Assembly (NCBI GenBank): GCA_021372695.1
Contig: JAJFTY010000027.1
Coordinates: forward strand, 1 to 20,296
From: Deltaproteobacteria bacterium
Lineage (GTDB): Bacteria > Desulfobacterota > Syntrophia > Syntrophales > UBA5619
Reading direction: 5' to 3'
Length of the DNA: 20,296 nucleotides
Position numbers and translations under genes: made by a program. The notes below the pieces were generated by a model, which was not told the DNA's origin, did no database searches, and saw nothing but the letters and a program-made list of their open reading frames with translations. How positions within the stretch are numbered: the first letter of the stretch is position 1; every line of letters starts with the position of its first letter. This document shows positions 1 to 7,547 of the stretch, in pieces.

Positions 1-589
1 CAACGTTGTTTCTCTTACGATCATACTTGAGGACATTGAATAGAAATGACTGTCCCACATACCGGTCCAGGTCTCTCACCGGGCGGATATCCACTTGTGA
101 TCCCGGCAGAAATGCGGGAATACCTATATCAACGGAAAGCCCTCCCTTGACCCTCTCGATGACCGTACCTTTGACAGGGGCGTTCTGCTCGCAGGCCAAC
201 TTCACATCATCCCAAATCTTGATCTTCGCGGCTTTGTCTCTCGAAAGTACGAGATTCCCATCCTGGTCTCTTCGGTCGACGAGGATCTCGATCTCATCAC
301 CCACGTTTACGGTGATATTCCCCTGCTCATCCCTCAGTTCTCTTGCCGGGATATATCCTTCCGTCTTCCATCCGACATCGACCATGATGGAATCCGCGTT
401 GATCTGCACGACCTTGCCGGTTAAAACGCCGCCCATCTGTACGGACTGCAGGCTCTGTTCGTAAAGCTCTTTGAAGCCGACGCTCTCCTCTTTCCCCTCC
501 TCGGACGCTTTGGAGAGGTCCGTGGCCGCCTCTTCGCTGATTTTGCTGCCTGCATCTGGATTTGAGATTAAGTTATTTTCGTTACCCAT
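1..589 (-). CDS. rpsA: 30S ribosomal protein S1, N-terminal part (runs off the left edge)
   Basis: The reverse strand from the ATG at 589 stays open to the window edge, giving 196 residues of a protein usually near 560. S1 binds mRNA on the small ribosomal subunit and helps unfold leaders for initiation. After an acidic N-terminal tail of about 45 residues there is a first S1/OB-fold repeat containing GGVLTGKVV, VDVGWKTEGYIP and VNVGDEIEILV. A second repeat follows with KGTVIERVKGG and IGIPAFLPGS, including the V-D-I-R-P-V stretch typical of S1 repeat 2. A purine-rich AGGGGGT lies just upstream of the ATG. The gene follows cmk by 117 bp on the same strand, the classic cmk-rpsA pairing. The C-terminal repeats lie outside the window. 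Confidence 0.95.
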   Translation of the reverse strand, partial: MGNENNLISNPDAGSKISEEAATDLSKASEEGKEESVGFKELYEQSLQSVQMGGVLTGKVVQINADSIMVDVGWKTEGYIPARELRDEQGNITVNVGDEIEILVDRRDQDGNLVLSRDKAAKIKIWDDVKLACEQNAPVKGTVIERVKGGLSVDIGIPAFLPGSQVDIRPVRDLDRYVGQSFLFNVLKYDRKRNNV

Positions 590-706
590 TCAACCAACAC
601 CCCCTGAAAGTTTTGTAATTGTTGACGCAGTAGCGTTCACTAACACACCGATTTTCAAATATCAAGTGAATTCAGGGAAAATTGAGGAGTTCCGCCGGTT
701 CATGGC

Positions 707-1390
707 TCAGACGATTCCGGGGCAGGAGCGTTCCACAACGGATGTCATGAAATCGACCACTTGCGTAATGGACAGGCTGGAGGAGTCTACAACGATGGCG
801 TCCGTCGGGACGACCAGAGGTGCGATCGGGCGGCAGCGGTCCTGATGGTCGCGGCGGAGCATGTCGCTCTCGATATCCGACAGACTGATTTTTTCGCCCT
901 TGCAGACCATCTCCGCGTATCGCCTCTTTGCCCTTTCCTGCGGCGATGCGTCGAGAAAGAATTTGATCTCCGCATCCGGAAACACGACCGTTCCCATATC
1001 GCGGCCCTCGGCAACGATGCCGCCGGCGGCGCCGAATGCCCGCTGCACCGGAAGGAGCCCCGCCCGAACCTCCGGGAGGGCCGATATTCTCGAAGCCAGG
1101 AGCCCCATCTCCTCGGTCCGGATCTTCTCCGAGACATCCACTCCTTCCACAAAGACCCGGACACCTCCCGACTCATCGCGCCGGAGCGATACCGTGAGGG
1201 CCCGGGACAGATCACCCATCGCCCCAACGTCGCCACTCCATCCTGCACTTTTCAGCCGGTATGCAACGGCCCGGTAAAGCGCCCCCGTATCCAGGCAGAG
1301 TAAGGAGAGGCGCGCTGCCAGGAGCTTGCTGATCGTGCTCTTTCCGGCCCCTGCCGGACCGTCGATCGTGACGATCGGACGCCTGGTCAT
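707..1390 (-). CDS. cmk: Cytidylate kinase
   Basis: The 227-residue product phosphorylates CMP and dCMP with ATP in the cytoplasm (pyrimidine nucleotide salvage and dNTP supply). Visible motifs are the P-loop GPAGAGKST at residues 11-19, DTGALYRAV of the CMP-binding region, EGRDMGTVVFPDA, and a lid-like RRDHQDRCRPIAPL. The length is normal for the family. The reading frame stays open a further 50 codons upstream, but the ATG at 1390 is chosen because the protein then begins directly at the conserved core (MTRRPIVTIDGPAG). It also forms an ATGA overlap with the stop of the VanZ-like gene, so translation is probably coupled. rpsA follows downstream. Family assignment is secure. Confidence 0.97.
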   Translation of the reverse strand: MTRRPIVTIDGPAGAGKSTISKLLAARLSLLCLDTGALYRAVAYRLKSAGWSGDVGAMGDLSRALTVSLRRDESGGVRVFVEGVDVSEKIRTEEMGLLASRISALPEVRAGLLPVQRAFGAAGGIVAEGRDMGTVVFPDAEIKFFLDASPQERAKRRYAEMVCKGEKISLSDIESDMLRRDHQDRCRPIAPLVVPTDAIVVDSSSLSITQVVDFMTSVVERSCPGIV

Positions 1391-1830
1391 GGATGATCTT
1401 CCCCCGAAAACCGCCCCCTCACCGACGAAAGCTTGCCGCGGATGGCCGGAAAGGCCGCTGCACCCGCTCCTACCCCGAGCACGTCGAACAGCACATCCCA
1501 GAGCGATGCATCCCGTCCGGGCACGAACGACTGGTGCCACTCATCGCCCAGCGCGTAGAGCGTCCCGATGAAAATCACCATCCCGAGCACGCACCACCGC
1601 GCCCGGCTCCGACCTGCCTGGGAAACCCAGCGATCCAGGAGCGCACCGAAAACAAAGTACTCCACGAAATGGGCCACCTTATCGAAGCCGAAATCGAACG
1701 AGACGGGCTCCGGAAAACGGGACAGGGAGGAGAGGTAAAAAATCAGCGCGGCGTAGGCCAGAACAGGGCCACCATGCGAAAGAAGGCGGCGAAGCCGTGA
1801 TTCCCCGGTCGGGCAAACCCCATCATCCAT
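1387..1830 (-). CDS. VanZ-like integral membrane protein
   Basis: This 147-residue protein has about four hydrophobic segments. It carries the VanZ-family signature: an acidic-His motif at the start of the second segment (FDKVAHFVEYFVFG), and a third segment ending in ALGDEWHQSFVPGRDASLWD before a final G-rich helix. VanZ proteins are small membrane proteins; the founding member gives low-level teicoplanin resistance by an unclear mechanism, and most relatives have no known role. The frame can start at 1875, but the ATG at 1830 is preferred because GGAGAAG sits 7 nt before it and it overlaps the DUF2889 gene by only 8 bp. Its 3' end overlaps the cmk start by 4 bp (ATGA). The function here is unknown. 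Confidence 0.85.
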   Translation of the reverse strand: MDDGVCPTGESRLRRLLSHGGPVLAYAALIFYLSSLSRFPEPVSFDFGFDKVAHFVEYFVFGALLDRWVSQAGRSRARWCVLGMVIFIGTLYALGDEWHQSFVPGRDASLWDVLFDVLGVGAGAAAFPAIRGKLSSVRGRFSGEDHP

Positions 1831-2383
1831 GCGGCTTCTCCCGCAGTTCGGCCTGCCGCCGACGGATCTTCTCAACGAACGGGCCGTTCTCGCGCCACAT
1901 ATAACAACTGTCCAGAAGGAATGAGGGTTCGATCCCGGGGAAAGGCGGGCGCTCGCCCTGTCTATCGCGGCTGAAAATGGTCCACATCCCCTGAACGGCG
2001 GCCGAACTCATGGCCAGAAGCAACTGGGTCAGGTGCAGGCATCCCGTCCCCCTGCCGATCAAACCCTTGACCTCGTTCGTGAATCCCGGCCTGATGCAGC
2101 GGCCGACAAGTTTTTGCATCGTCCCCCGTATATCGCGGCAGCCTTCATCGGGCGTTACCGGCATCTGCGTCTCGAGGGAAAGGATCTTCAACTCGGGAAC
2201 GGAGAGCTCCATCGCCAGGACGAAATGGTGCATGGGACCGGCATCGCGCCTCTCGGCAAGCGCATGGATCCAGTAGGGGAAGAGCCTTTCGTCCAACAGA
2301 TACCCCTCGACCACTATCGATGCCTCATCTGTCTCGTAACAGTTCACCTTGATCGTTCTGGTGTGGATCAGCTCTTTTTTCAA
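1823..2383 (-). CDS. DUF2889 family protein of unknown function
   Basis: A 186-residue soluble protein. It is recognised as DUF2889 by its ordered pattern: an early D-E-A-S-I-V-V-E-G-Y-L-L-D-E-R strand pair, a mid-region FVLAMELSVPEL, CRDIRGTMQKLVG, then GF(T)NEVKGLIG followed by the family hallmark G-C-L-H-L-T-Q-L-L and an Ala/Gln-rich helix. The start is TTG at 2383; no ATG fits. It is supported by a strong GAGGAGGAG ribosome-binding site at 2387-2395. It heads the operon running into VanZ-like, cmk and rpsA. The biochemical role of DUF2889 is not established, and nothing in the sequence shows catalytic residues. The assignment is from memory of the family pattern. Confidence 0.78.
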   Translation of the reverse strand: MKKELIHTRTIKVNCYETDEASIVVEGYLLDERLFPYWIHALAERRDAGPMHHFVLAMELSVPELKILSLETQMPVTPDEGCRDIRGTMQKLVGRCIRPGFTNEVKGLIGRGTGCLHLTQLLLAMSSAAVQGMWTIFSRDRQGERPPFPGIEPSFLLDSCYMWRENGPFVEKIRRRQAELREKPHG

Positions 2384-2386
2384 TGG

Positions 2387-2395
2387 CTCCTCCTC
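2387..2395 (-). promoter_or_regulatory. Strong Shine-Dalgarno that decides a TTG start
   Basis: The minus strand reads GAGGAGGAG three bases before TTG at 2383. No ATG or GTG lies near it in frame, so this site is the main support for the TTG start of the DUF2889 gene. A near-consensus -10 lies only 12 bases further upstream, which implies a very short leader of about 17 nt. Confidence 0.7.
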
Positions 2396-2406
2396 TTTCC
2401 CGCGGT

Positions 2407-2435
2407 TCTATACCACACCCCCCCCCGGCCGACAA
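2407..2435 (-). promoter_or_regulatory. Sigma-70-type promoter of the DUF2889-VanZ-cmk-rpsA operon
   Basis: The minus strand has -35 TTGTCG (2435-2430), a 17-nt spacer and -10 TATAGA (2412-2407); each hexamer matches the consensus at four of six positions. The predicted transcription start is near 2400. The spacer contains a run of nine identical bases (C on the plus strand, 2418-2426). It is placed correctly for the first gene of the operon and lies back to back with the promoter for the M48 protease. Prediction by eye only. Confidence 0.55.
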
Positions 2436-2501
2436 GCATCCGATCGGGAAAGGTTCACCCACGATCGCCGGACATCCGCAAAGACTCCGGAACGGTTTCT
2501 A

Positions 2502-2530
2502 TTGATTGCGTCCGGCAAAAAAGATAGGAT
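2502..2530 (+). promoter_or_regulatory. Putative promoter of the M48 protease gene
   Basis: TTGATT (2502-2507) and TAGGAT (2525-2530) are separated by 17 nt, and both hexamers match the sigma-70 consensus at four of six positions. The predicted transcription start is near 2537, about 53 nt before the GTG start. It is divergent from the DUF2889 operon promoter, so the two may share a 70-bp control region. No operator-like repeat is obvious between them. Confidence 0.4.
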
Positions 2531-2589
2531 GGCTCACCCAGTGATGAAACATCCCATGGGAAGACCAGGAAAGGGGTCAGAAATTCACC

Positions 2590-4041
2590 GTGCCAACGAG
2601 ATCGGCTCATTCGAACTATTGTATATCATTTTTATTGATTCATCTGATTTTGTTCGTGTTTCTGTGGTCGGGGACGGCCCGGGCAGCATTCACCTATGAG
2701 GATGAAATAAAACTGGGCAAGGAATTCTACGACAAGCTGCAAAAGGGCAATTTCCTTCTGAAGAACGAGGCGGCCAACAGCTACGTGACGCTTCTGGGCA
2801 ACCGGATTCTCAGCCACAGCGACAAGGCCCCGTTCGATTTCCAATTCTCCATCATCAAGAGTTCTGCGGTCAATGCATTTGCCACGCCGGGAGGATATGT
2901 CTATTTGAATCAGGGACTGATCAACCTGGCCGAGAACGAAGCAGAACTCGCGGGCATCCTGGCCCATGAAATTGCCCACGTGAATGGCAGACACATCGCC
3001 GAGACCATCGACAAGTCGACAAAAATCAATATTTCCACCCTTGCAGCCATCCTGGCCGGCGTATTTCTGGGCGGCAGCGGAGATGCCGCCGCTGCGGTGG
3101 CCACTTTCTCCATGGCAACCGCAGCGACCCTTTCGCTGAAATACAGCCGCGAACAGGAGGAAGCAGCGGATCGGACAGGTCTCTCCTATCTCGTTGCCGC
3201 TGGATACGATGGCAAGGCCATGCTCGAGTTTCTGAAGCTCATGCGTCAATTCGAATACTACTCCAACACCATCCCTTCCTACTTTCTCACCCATCCCGGA
3301 ACCGACGACAGGAGCCACTACATCGATGCACTTCTTCAAACGACCTACACCAGGGGTGGAGCTGAGCAGATCGTCGGAAACCTGAAACGGGTGCAGGTCA
3401 TCCTGCTCCTCGAAACCAAGGGAAGCGATGCCAATTTGGCCTACTTTCAGAAAGGACTGAATGAGCATCCCGCAGACCCGGATTTCCTCTACGGACTGGC
3501 CAAGACCGAGGACAGGCTTGGAATGACCCGGGAGGCCCTCGACCATTTTCAGCAGGCGCTCCGCATTGCGCCGGAAGATCCCGATGTCCTGCGCGACCTG
3601 GGAATCTCCCTGTTCAAGCTCGGTCAGTACGAAAATGCCGCCAGGTACCTTCGCCAGGCGATCCGGCTCCGGGAAAACGACGCGGACGGCAGTCTCTATC
3701 TCGGCAAAACGATGGCGGCGCTGGGGGATCTTCAGGACGCGCTTCGTCTGTACAAGAATCTGGATGCCAGACGACCGGATGATCCGGAGATACACTACGA
3801 CATGGCCATGGTTTATGGAAAGCTGGGCCGGACGGGAGATTCGCACTACTATTTCGCTCTCCATTTCAAGAAAAAAGGGAAAATGGACAGCGCCCTTTTC
3901 CATTTCAAGGCCGCTCTGAAGAGTCTTCCCCCGAACGATCCGAGGGTGGCAGAAATCAAAAAAGAGGTCAACTCCGACTCCGCCAGGTCTCGAGGAATCC
4001 ATGATCCGAAAAATTCTGATTCCGGTCGGCCTCGGCTCTGA
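2590..4041 (+). CDS. Secreted M48 metalloprotease with C-terminal TPR repeats (BepA/YfgC-like)
   Basis: A 483-residue zinc protease of the BepA type; that family acts in the periplasm on outer-membrane protein assembly. A signal peptide is visible: basic start, hydrophobic residues about 12-27, and a likely cleavage after A-R-A near residue 32. The zinc motif HEIAH is at residues 126-130, and the third ligand pattern ExxxD (E190, D194) lies in KYSREQEEAADRTG. FATPGGYVYLNQGL is the usual strand before the active-site helix. From about residue 285 onward there are four to five TPR units (for example LAKTEDRLGMTREALDHF and LGISLFKLGQYENAARYL). The start is GTG; an AGGAAAGGGG stretch lies rather far upstream, so the start is moderately certain. 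The stop overlaps the next gene by 41 bp, suggesting coupled expression. Confidence 0.92.
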   Translation: MPTRSAHSNYCISFLLIHLILFVFLWSGTARAAFTYEDEIKLGKEFYDKLQKGNFLLKNEAANSYVTLLGNRILSHSDKAPFDFQFSIIKSSAVNAFATPGGYVYLNQGLINLAENEAELAGILAHEIAHVNGRHIAETIDKSTKINISTLAAILAGVFLGGSGDAAAAVATFSMATAATLSLKYSREQEEAADRTGLSYLVAAGYDGKAMLEFLKLMRQFEYYSNTIPSYFLTHPGTDDRSHYIDALLQTTYTRGGAEQIVGNLKRVQVILLLETKGSDANLAYFQKGLNEHPADPDFLYGLAKTEDRLGMTREALDHFQQALRIAPEDPDVLRDLGISLFKLGQYENAARYLRQAIRLRENDADGSLYLGKTMAALGDLQDALRLYKNLDARRPDDPEIHYDMAMVYGKLGRTGDSHYYFALHFKKKGKMDSALFHFKAALKSLPPNDPRVAEIKKEVNSDSARSRGIHDPKNSDSGRPRL

Positions 4042-5791
4042 CAAGGCCTGCCATCTGGGAATCCACCTCGCCCGAGCCTTCCGGGCGGAGCTCCTCTTCG
4101 TTCATTGCCTCCCTCCCCCCGCGCTGAGTTCGCGGTTTTTCTTCCCGAAGAGCCCCGCGGAAAAGAAAGGAGGACGGCTGCCGCCCGGTGCGGTCCGCCG
4201 GGCAGAGGAACGCGTCTTGGCCCTCCTCGCGGATCTGCCCCTCGGGGATCTTCACTACTCGCTGCAAATCACCGAAGGGGCCGTTCTTGCGGAAATTCTG
4301 AGGTGTGCCGATTCGGCCCGCCCCGATTGGATCATCCAGGGGAACCGGCTTCTTTCAAGGCTGGAGGAATGGATCCCTCGCGGGACCTCCTGGCGGCTGA
4401 TTCGAAAGGCCTCCTCTCCCGTGATCACTGTGAAGCATGATCCGCCCGCATCCCACTGGCCGCTCCGTAAAATCCTCCACCTCACAGATTTCGGGGAATC
4501 CTCGTTGCGGGCACTGCCCCACGCGGCCGCCCTGGCCCATCGGACCGGCGCAGAATTGATCATCCTGCACGTTCTGCCCGATGGGCAGCGCGTTCCAGAC
4601 CACAGAGACGGTTCAGCGGCCGGTCCCGCCGGACGGATGGCGTCCCTTCTGGAGAAAGCGCAGGCGCTGCAAACCGGACTGAGGGTCTCCGCCTCCCTGA
4701 TGGCCGGTACCGCGGAAGAGGCCGTCTTCGCCCGGATCGGGGAAGGGGATGTGGGTATGATCGTGATCGGGACCGGGCGGGGCGGTTCCGGCATGATCGG
4801 GGAGACCTCCTTCGTCGAGTGGATCTGCCGCCGGGCAACCTGTCCCGTGATGACGGTGAACCGGGAGGCGGCCACCTCCGGGATCGAAAGACGGTACCGG
4901 AAAATCTATCACCGGCTGAACCCGGCGGACCTGGCTCAGATCAGCGAGGAACAGCCGGAAGCCGTCGCGGAGAATCTTTTCCGCAGCAGCCCGCCGTTCA
5001 GAATCTCCGAACTCTTTCTCAAGCACTACTCACAGGCCGGGCTGATGCGGATTTTCGAGGAGTATGGCATCTTCGCACTGCTCCGCCGGAAAGGGTTCGC
5101 TGATCTCGACATCAGGCTGAATCTTGACGACCCCTACCGGCAGCGCCTGCGCGTCTGTTTTGCCGGAGCGGAAGATGAAAATCACACCCTGCTGGAACTG
5201 ATCCTTCGCGAGGGGATCCTCGAAGCACAGCGTCAAGAAGATGCCCCGGCGCGCTCCCGTTATTACCACGTGCTCATGGTGGAGTGGCTCTGCATGCAGA
5301 ATCCGACGGCCGCCTTCACGCCGGAGTGTCCCCCCCTGCCCGGTCAGCGATATCCCGGGCTGGGAATCAGCCGCGAAGTCCTTCAATTGATCTCCCTGAT
5401 CGGCATGCGGATCGGCAAGGACGGCATCGCCATCCATCCGCAATATTTCCATGCCGCCCTCCTCTATCACGCTCTTTTCAAATGCTACAATCCCGTTCAG
5501 GAGGGACAACTGGCGGCACTCATGCGGGACACCGAAGAATTCAACCTCGATGACGTCTCCTGGGCCATCGACCTGGGTTGTCTTCGCGGGAAACTGCTGC
5601 GGGAAAAGGCGTCATGGGAAGCCGATTTTCAGGTCCATCCGCTGACGGCACCCCTCCAGAACCATTTCGAATCCGACCACTACCGGCAGCTTTTCTGGGA
5701 GAGCCTTGCCGGCCACCACTACCGCATCGATTGGCCACAATTCAACCAACGCCTTCGGGAGAGGACCGATCCGATCGGCGGGCCGACCTAG
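4001..5791 (+). CDS. Tandem universal-stress-protein domains fused to a large unrecognised C-terminal region
   Basis: A 596-residue cytoplasmic protein. Residues about 1-150 form a first UspA-like domain (IRKILIPVGLGSDKACHLGIHLARAF at the start, ending in SSPVITVKH). Its nucleotide loop is degenerate: GNR...PRGTS lacks the inner glycines. Residues about 152-295 form a second UspA-like domain (LRKILHLTDFGESS, IILHVLP, VIGTGRGGSGMIGETS, ATCPVMTV). Its glycine-rich loop is closer to, but shorter than, the canonical G-2x-G-9x-G-(S/T), so ATP binding is uncertain. Residues about 300-596 are soluble and unrecognised, with marked patches such as DDPYRQRLRVCFAG, PLPGQRYPGLGISREV, HPQYFHAALLYHALF and LDDVSWAIDLGCL. 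The ATG at 4001 has CGAGGAATCC before it. Two-domain Usp proteins are common; the C-terminal extension is what sets this one apart. Confidence 0.85.
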   Translation: MIRKILIPVGLGSDKACHLGIHLARAFRAELLFVHCLPPPALSSRFFFPKSPAEKKGGRLPPGAVRRAEERVLALLADLPLGDLHYSLQITEGAVLAEILRCADSARPDWIIQGNRLLSRLEEWIPRGTSWRLIRKASSPVITVKHDPPASHWPLRKILHLTDFGESSLRALPHAAALAHRTGAELIILHVLPDGQRVPDHRDGSAAGPAGRMASLLEKAQALQTGLRVSASLMAGTAEEAVFARIGEGDVGMIVIGTGRGGSGMIGETSFVEWICRRATCPVMTVNREAATSGIERRYRKIYHRLNPADLAQISEEQPEAVAENLFRSSPPFRISELFLKHYSQAGLMRIFEEYGIFALLRRKGFADLDIRLNLDDPYRQRLRVCFAGAEDENHTLLELILREGILEAQRQEDAPARSRYYHVLMVEWLCMQNPTAAFTPECPPLPGQRYPGLGISREVLQLISLIGMRIGKDGIAIHPQYFHAALLYHALFKCYNPVQEGQLAALMRDTEEFNLDDVSWAIDLGCLRGKLLREKASWEADFQVHPLTAPLQNHFESDHYRQLFWESLAGHHYRIDWPQFNQRLRERTDPIGGPT

Positions 5792-5811
5792 CAGGGCAAG
5801 ACCTCTGAAAG

Positions 5812-7461
5812 TCATCGTTGGAGAGCGTTCTGTCCCTGAGTCGATTCACCGTTTCCGGAGTAGTGGTGCAGCCCTTCGGACTGGAAAAAAGCAAAGAGCT
5901 CCGGATCGAGGTGCCCGTCCTTCACCATCATCGCGAGGATTCGCATGGTCTCCTCGAGGGTCTTGCCCTTCCGATAGGGTCGGTCATTGGCGGTCAGCGC
6001 CTCGAATACATCCGCAAGGGCGATGATTCGCGACTGCAGGGGAAGCTGGGCCGCACTGAGGCCTCTCGGATAGCCCTTTCCGTTGAGCATTTCATGATGC
6101 GTGGCGGCATAGTAGGGGACGTTCTTCAGCTTCTTCGGGAATGGCAACTGGGAAAGGATCTTGTCGGTCATCCTGGCATGGTTCTGGATGATCTCCCTCT
6201 CTTTCGCGGACAGGGTTCCCTGACGGATATTCAGGTTCTCGACCTCGTCCGGCGAAATCAGGGCCTCTTCTTTTCCGTCCCGCATCCAGGTCTTCCGGGC
6301 GATGGCCCGGACCCTCTCCATCATCTCGTCGGACATCCGTTCGCTTCCTCGGTTGGCTTCGGAGAGAAACCCGAACTCCTCTCTGAGGCCGCACTCCCCC
6401 TCGTCGGTCTCTGCCGTCTGCCTCCCTTCCGGGGCGGCCCCCTTTTCGAGCCTCCGGATCCGGGCCTGCAGTCCGCACACCTCGAAACGGAGCCTGAGGA
6501 GTTCGATCCGGTCATAGATGGTCTCCAGCTTCGTGGCCTTGTCCACGACATATTCCGGGGTCGTCACCTTCCCGACGTCGTGCAGCCAGGCTGCGGTCTG
6601 CAATTCCTTCATCTGGTCGGCCGAAAATCGAACATCCGCGTACGGCCCGGCCGTCACCTCATTGATCCTGCGGGCAATGGCCATGGTCAACCCGGCCACG
6701 CGCCTGACGTGGCCCCCGGTGTAGGGAGACTTCTCATCGATGGCCGTCGCAATGGCACGGATGAAGGAGTCCATCAGCTCTTCGAGGTCATGAATGAGGC
6801 GGTTGTTGGAGAGGGCCACGGCGGCCTGGGAGGCCAGGGATTCGGTGATTTCCTGACATTCCGGCGAGAAGGGGATGACCTCGCTCTTCTCGTCATTCCG
6901 GGCATTGAGCAACTGCAGGACGCCGATGATGTCATTCTCGTGGTTCGTCATCGGGACCACGAGCATCGATTTCGAACGGTACCCGGTCTGCGCATCGAAC
7001 TTCCTCGTTCCCTGGAAGTCGAAGTCCCCCGCATCGTAAACATCCGGGATGTTGATCGTTCTTCCGGTCAAGGCGACATGGGCGGAAACATTGCCATGGT
7101 TGGGCGTGCCGTCGGGGTTTCTCAACTGGACCGGCTTCCAGGTGATCTGCCCCCCGGTTCCCCCCATGCGGACATTCAGGGTCTCCGTCTGCACGATGGC
7201 GAACCGGAGCTCGTTTCCATCGTCTGAGGTGATGTAGAGCGTCCCGCCATCGGCCCCGGTGAATTCCCTCGCCTGCTCCACGATCATCTCGAAGAGGCGG
7301 CCGATGTTCCGTTCGGCGGAAAGCGCCACGCCGATCTGGGTGAGTTTACGGATCGGTCGGATATGTTTTTCGCTGAATTCCGTGATCCAGGTTTTCCCGC
7401 TTCCGCCCGGAGAACTGCAAGCCGGCGCGGGACCGTGGGTCTCTGTAGCCTGATCAGCCAT
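5812..7461 (-). CDS. GAF domain plus HD-GYP phosphodiesterase (c-di-GMP hydrolase type)
   Basis: A 549-residue cytoplasmic signalling protein with no membrane segment. Residues about 40-225 form a GAF sensor domain (LFEMIVEQAREFTGADGGTLYI, ending SQAAVALSNN). Residues about 230-535 form an HD-GYP domain. It has the metal-binding HDVGK at 294-298, NHARMTDKIL from 427, HHEMLNGKGYP at 455-465 with an intact GYP signature, and ADVFEALTANDRPYR from 483. Catalytic residues look intact, so c-di-GMP hydrolysis is a reasonable family-based expectation. About 110 charged residues (roughly 305-415) are inserted between HDVGK and the next conserved His, where a classic HD-GYP has about 30; part looks helical (KLETIYDRIELLRLRFE). 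It is convergent with the Usp gene 20 bp away and has its own promoter upstream. Confidence 0.95.
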   Translation of the reverse strand: MADQATETHGPAPACSSPGGSGKTWITEFSEKHIRPIRKLTQIGVALSAERNIGRLFEMIVEQAREFTGADGGTLYITSDDGNELRFAIVQTETLNVRMGGTGGQITWKPVQLRNPDGTPNHGNVSAHVALTGRTINIPDVYDAGDFDFQGTRKFDAQTGYRSKSMLVVPMTNHENDIIGVLQLLNARNDEKSEVIPFSPECQEITESLASQAAVALSNNRLIHDLEELMDSFIRAIATAIDEKSPYTGGHVRRVAGLTMAIARRINEVTAGPYADVRFSADQMKELQTAAWLHDVGKVTTPEYVVDKATKLETIYDRIELLRLRFEVCGLQARIRRLEKGAAPEGRQTAETDEGECGLREEFGFLSEANRGSERMSDEMMERVRAIARKTWMRDGKEEALISPDEVENLNIRQGTLSAKEREIIQNHARMTDKILSQLPFPKKLKNVPYYAATHHEMLNGKGYPRGLSAAQLPLQSRIIALADVFEALTANDRPYRKGKTLEETMRILAMMVKDGHLDPELFAFFQSEGLHHYSGNGESTQGQNALQR

Positions 7462-7519
7462 GGGTCACCTGCTTTCTGTCTGTTCTGAACGCTCCGAATC
7501 CGACCCTTGTCGGCACGGC

Positions 7520-7547
7520 ATTATGGATCATTTGTCTCCGTTGTCAA
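7520..7547 (-). promoter_or_regulatory. Strong sigma-70-type promoter of the GAF/HD-GYP gene, overlapping the nrdG stop
   Basis: The minus strand has a perfect -35 TTGACA (7547-7542), a 16-nt spacer and -10 CATAAT (7525-7520, five of six). The -35 covers the nrdG stop codon at 7546-7544. The transcription start is predicted near 7513, leaving about 52 nt of leader before the ATG at 7461 with AGGTG ahead of it. This suggests the HD-GYP gene can be expressed apart from nrdDG. Confidence 0.6.

Noticed and set aside
590..706. A promoter for rpsA in the cmk-rpsA gap (TTGATA or TTGAAA on the minus strand).
   Set aside because: No acceptable -10 lies 16-18 nt downstream of either hexamer; a promoter may exist but cannot be supported by eye.
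2632..4044. A 470-codon minus-strand frame opposite the M48 protease.
   Set aside because: Antisense shadow; the plus strand has a signal peptide, HEIAH and TPR repeats.
5818..7227. A 469-codon plus-strand frame opposite the GAF/HD-GYP gene.
   Set aside because: Shadow of a gene with clear catalytic motifs; rich in Gly, Arg, His and Pro with no recognisable fold.
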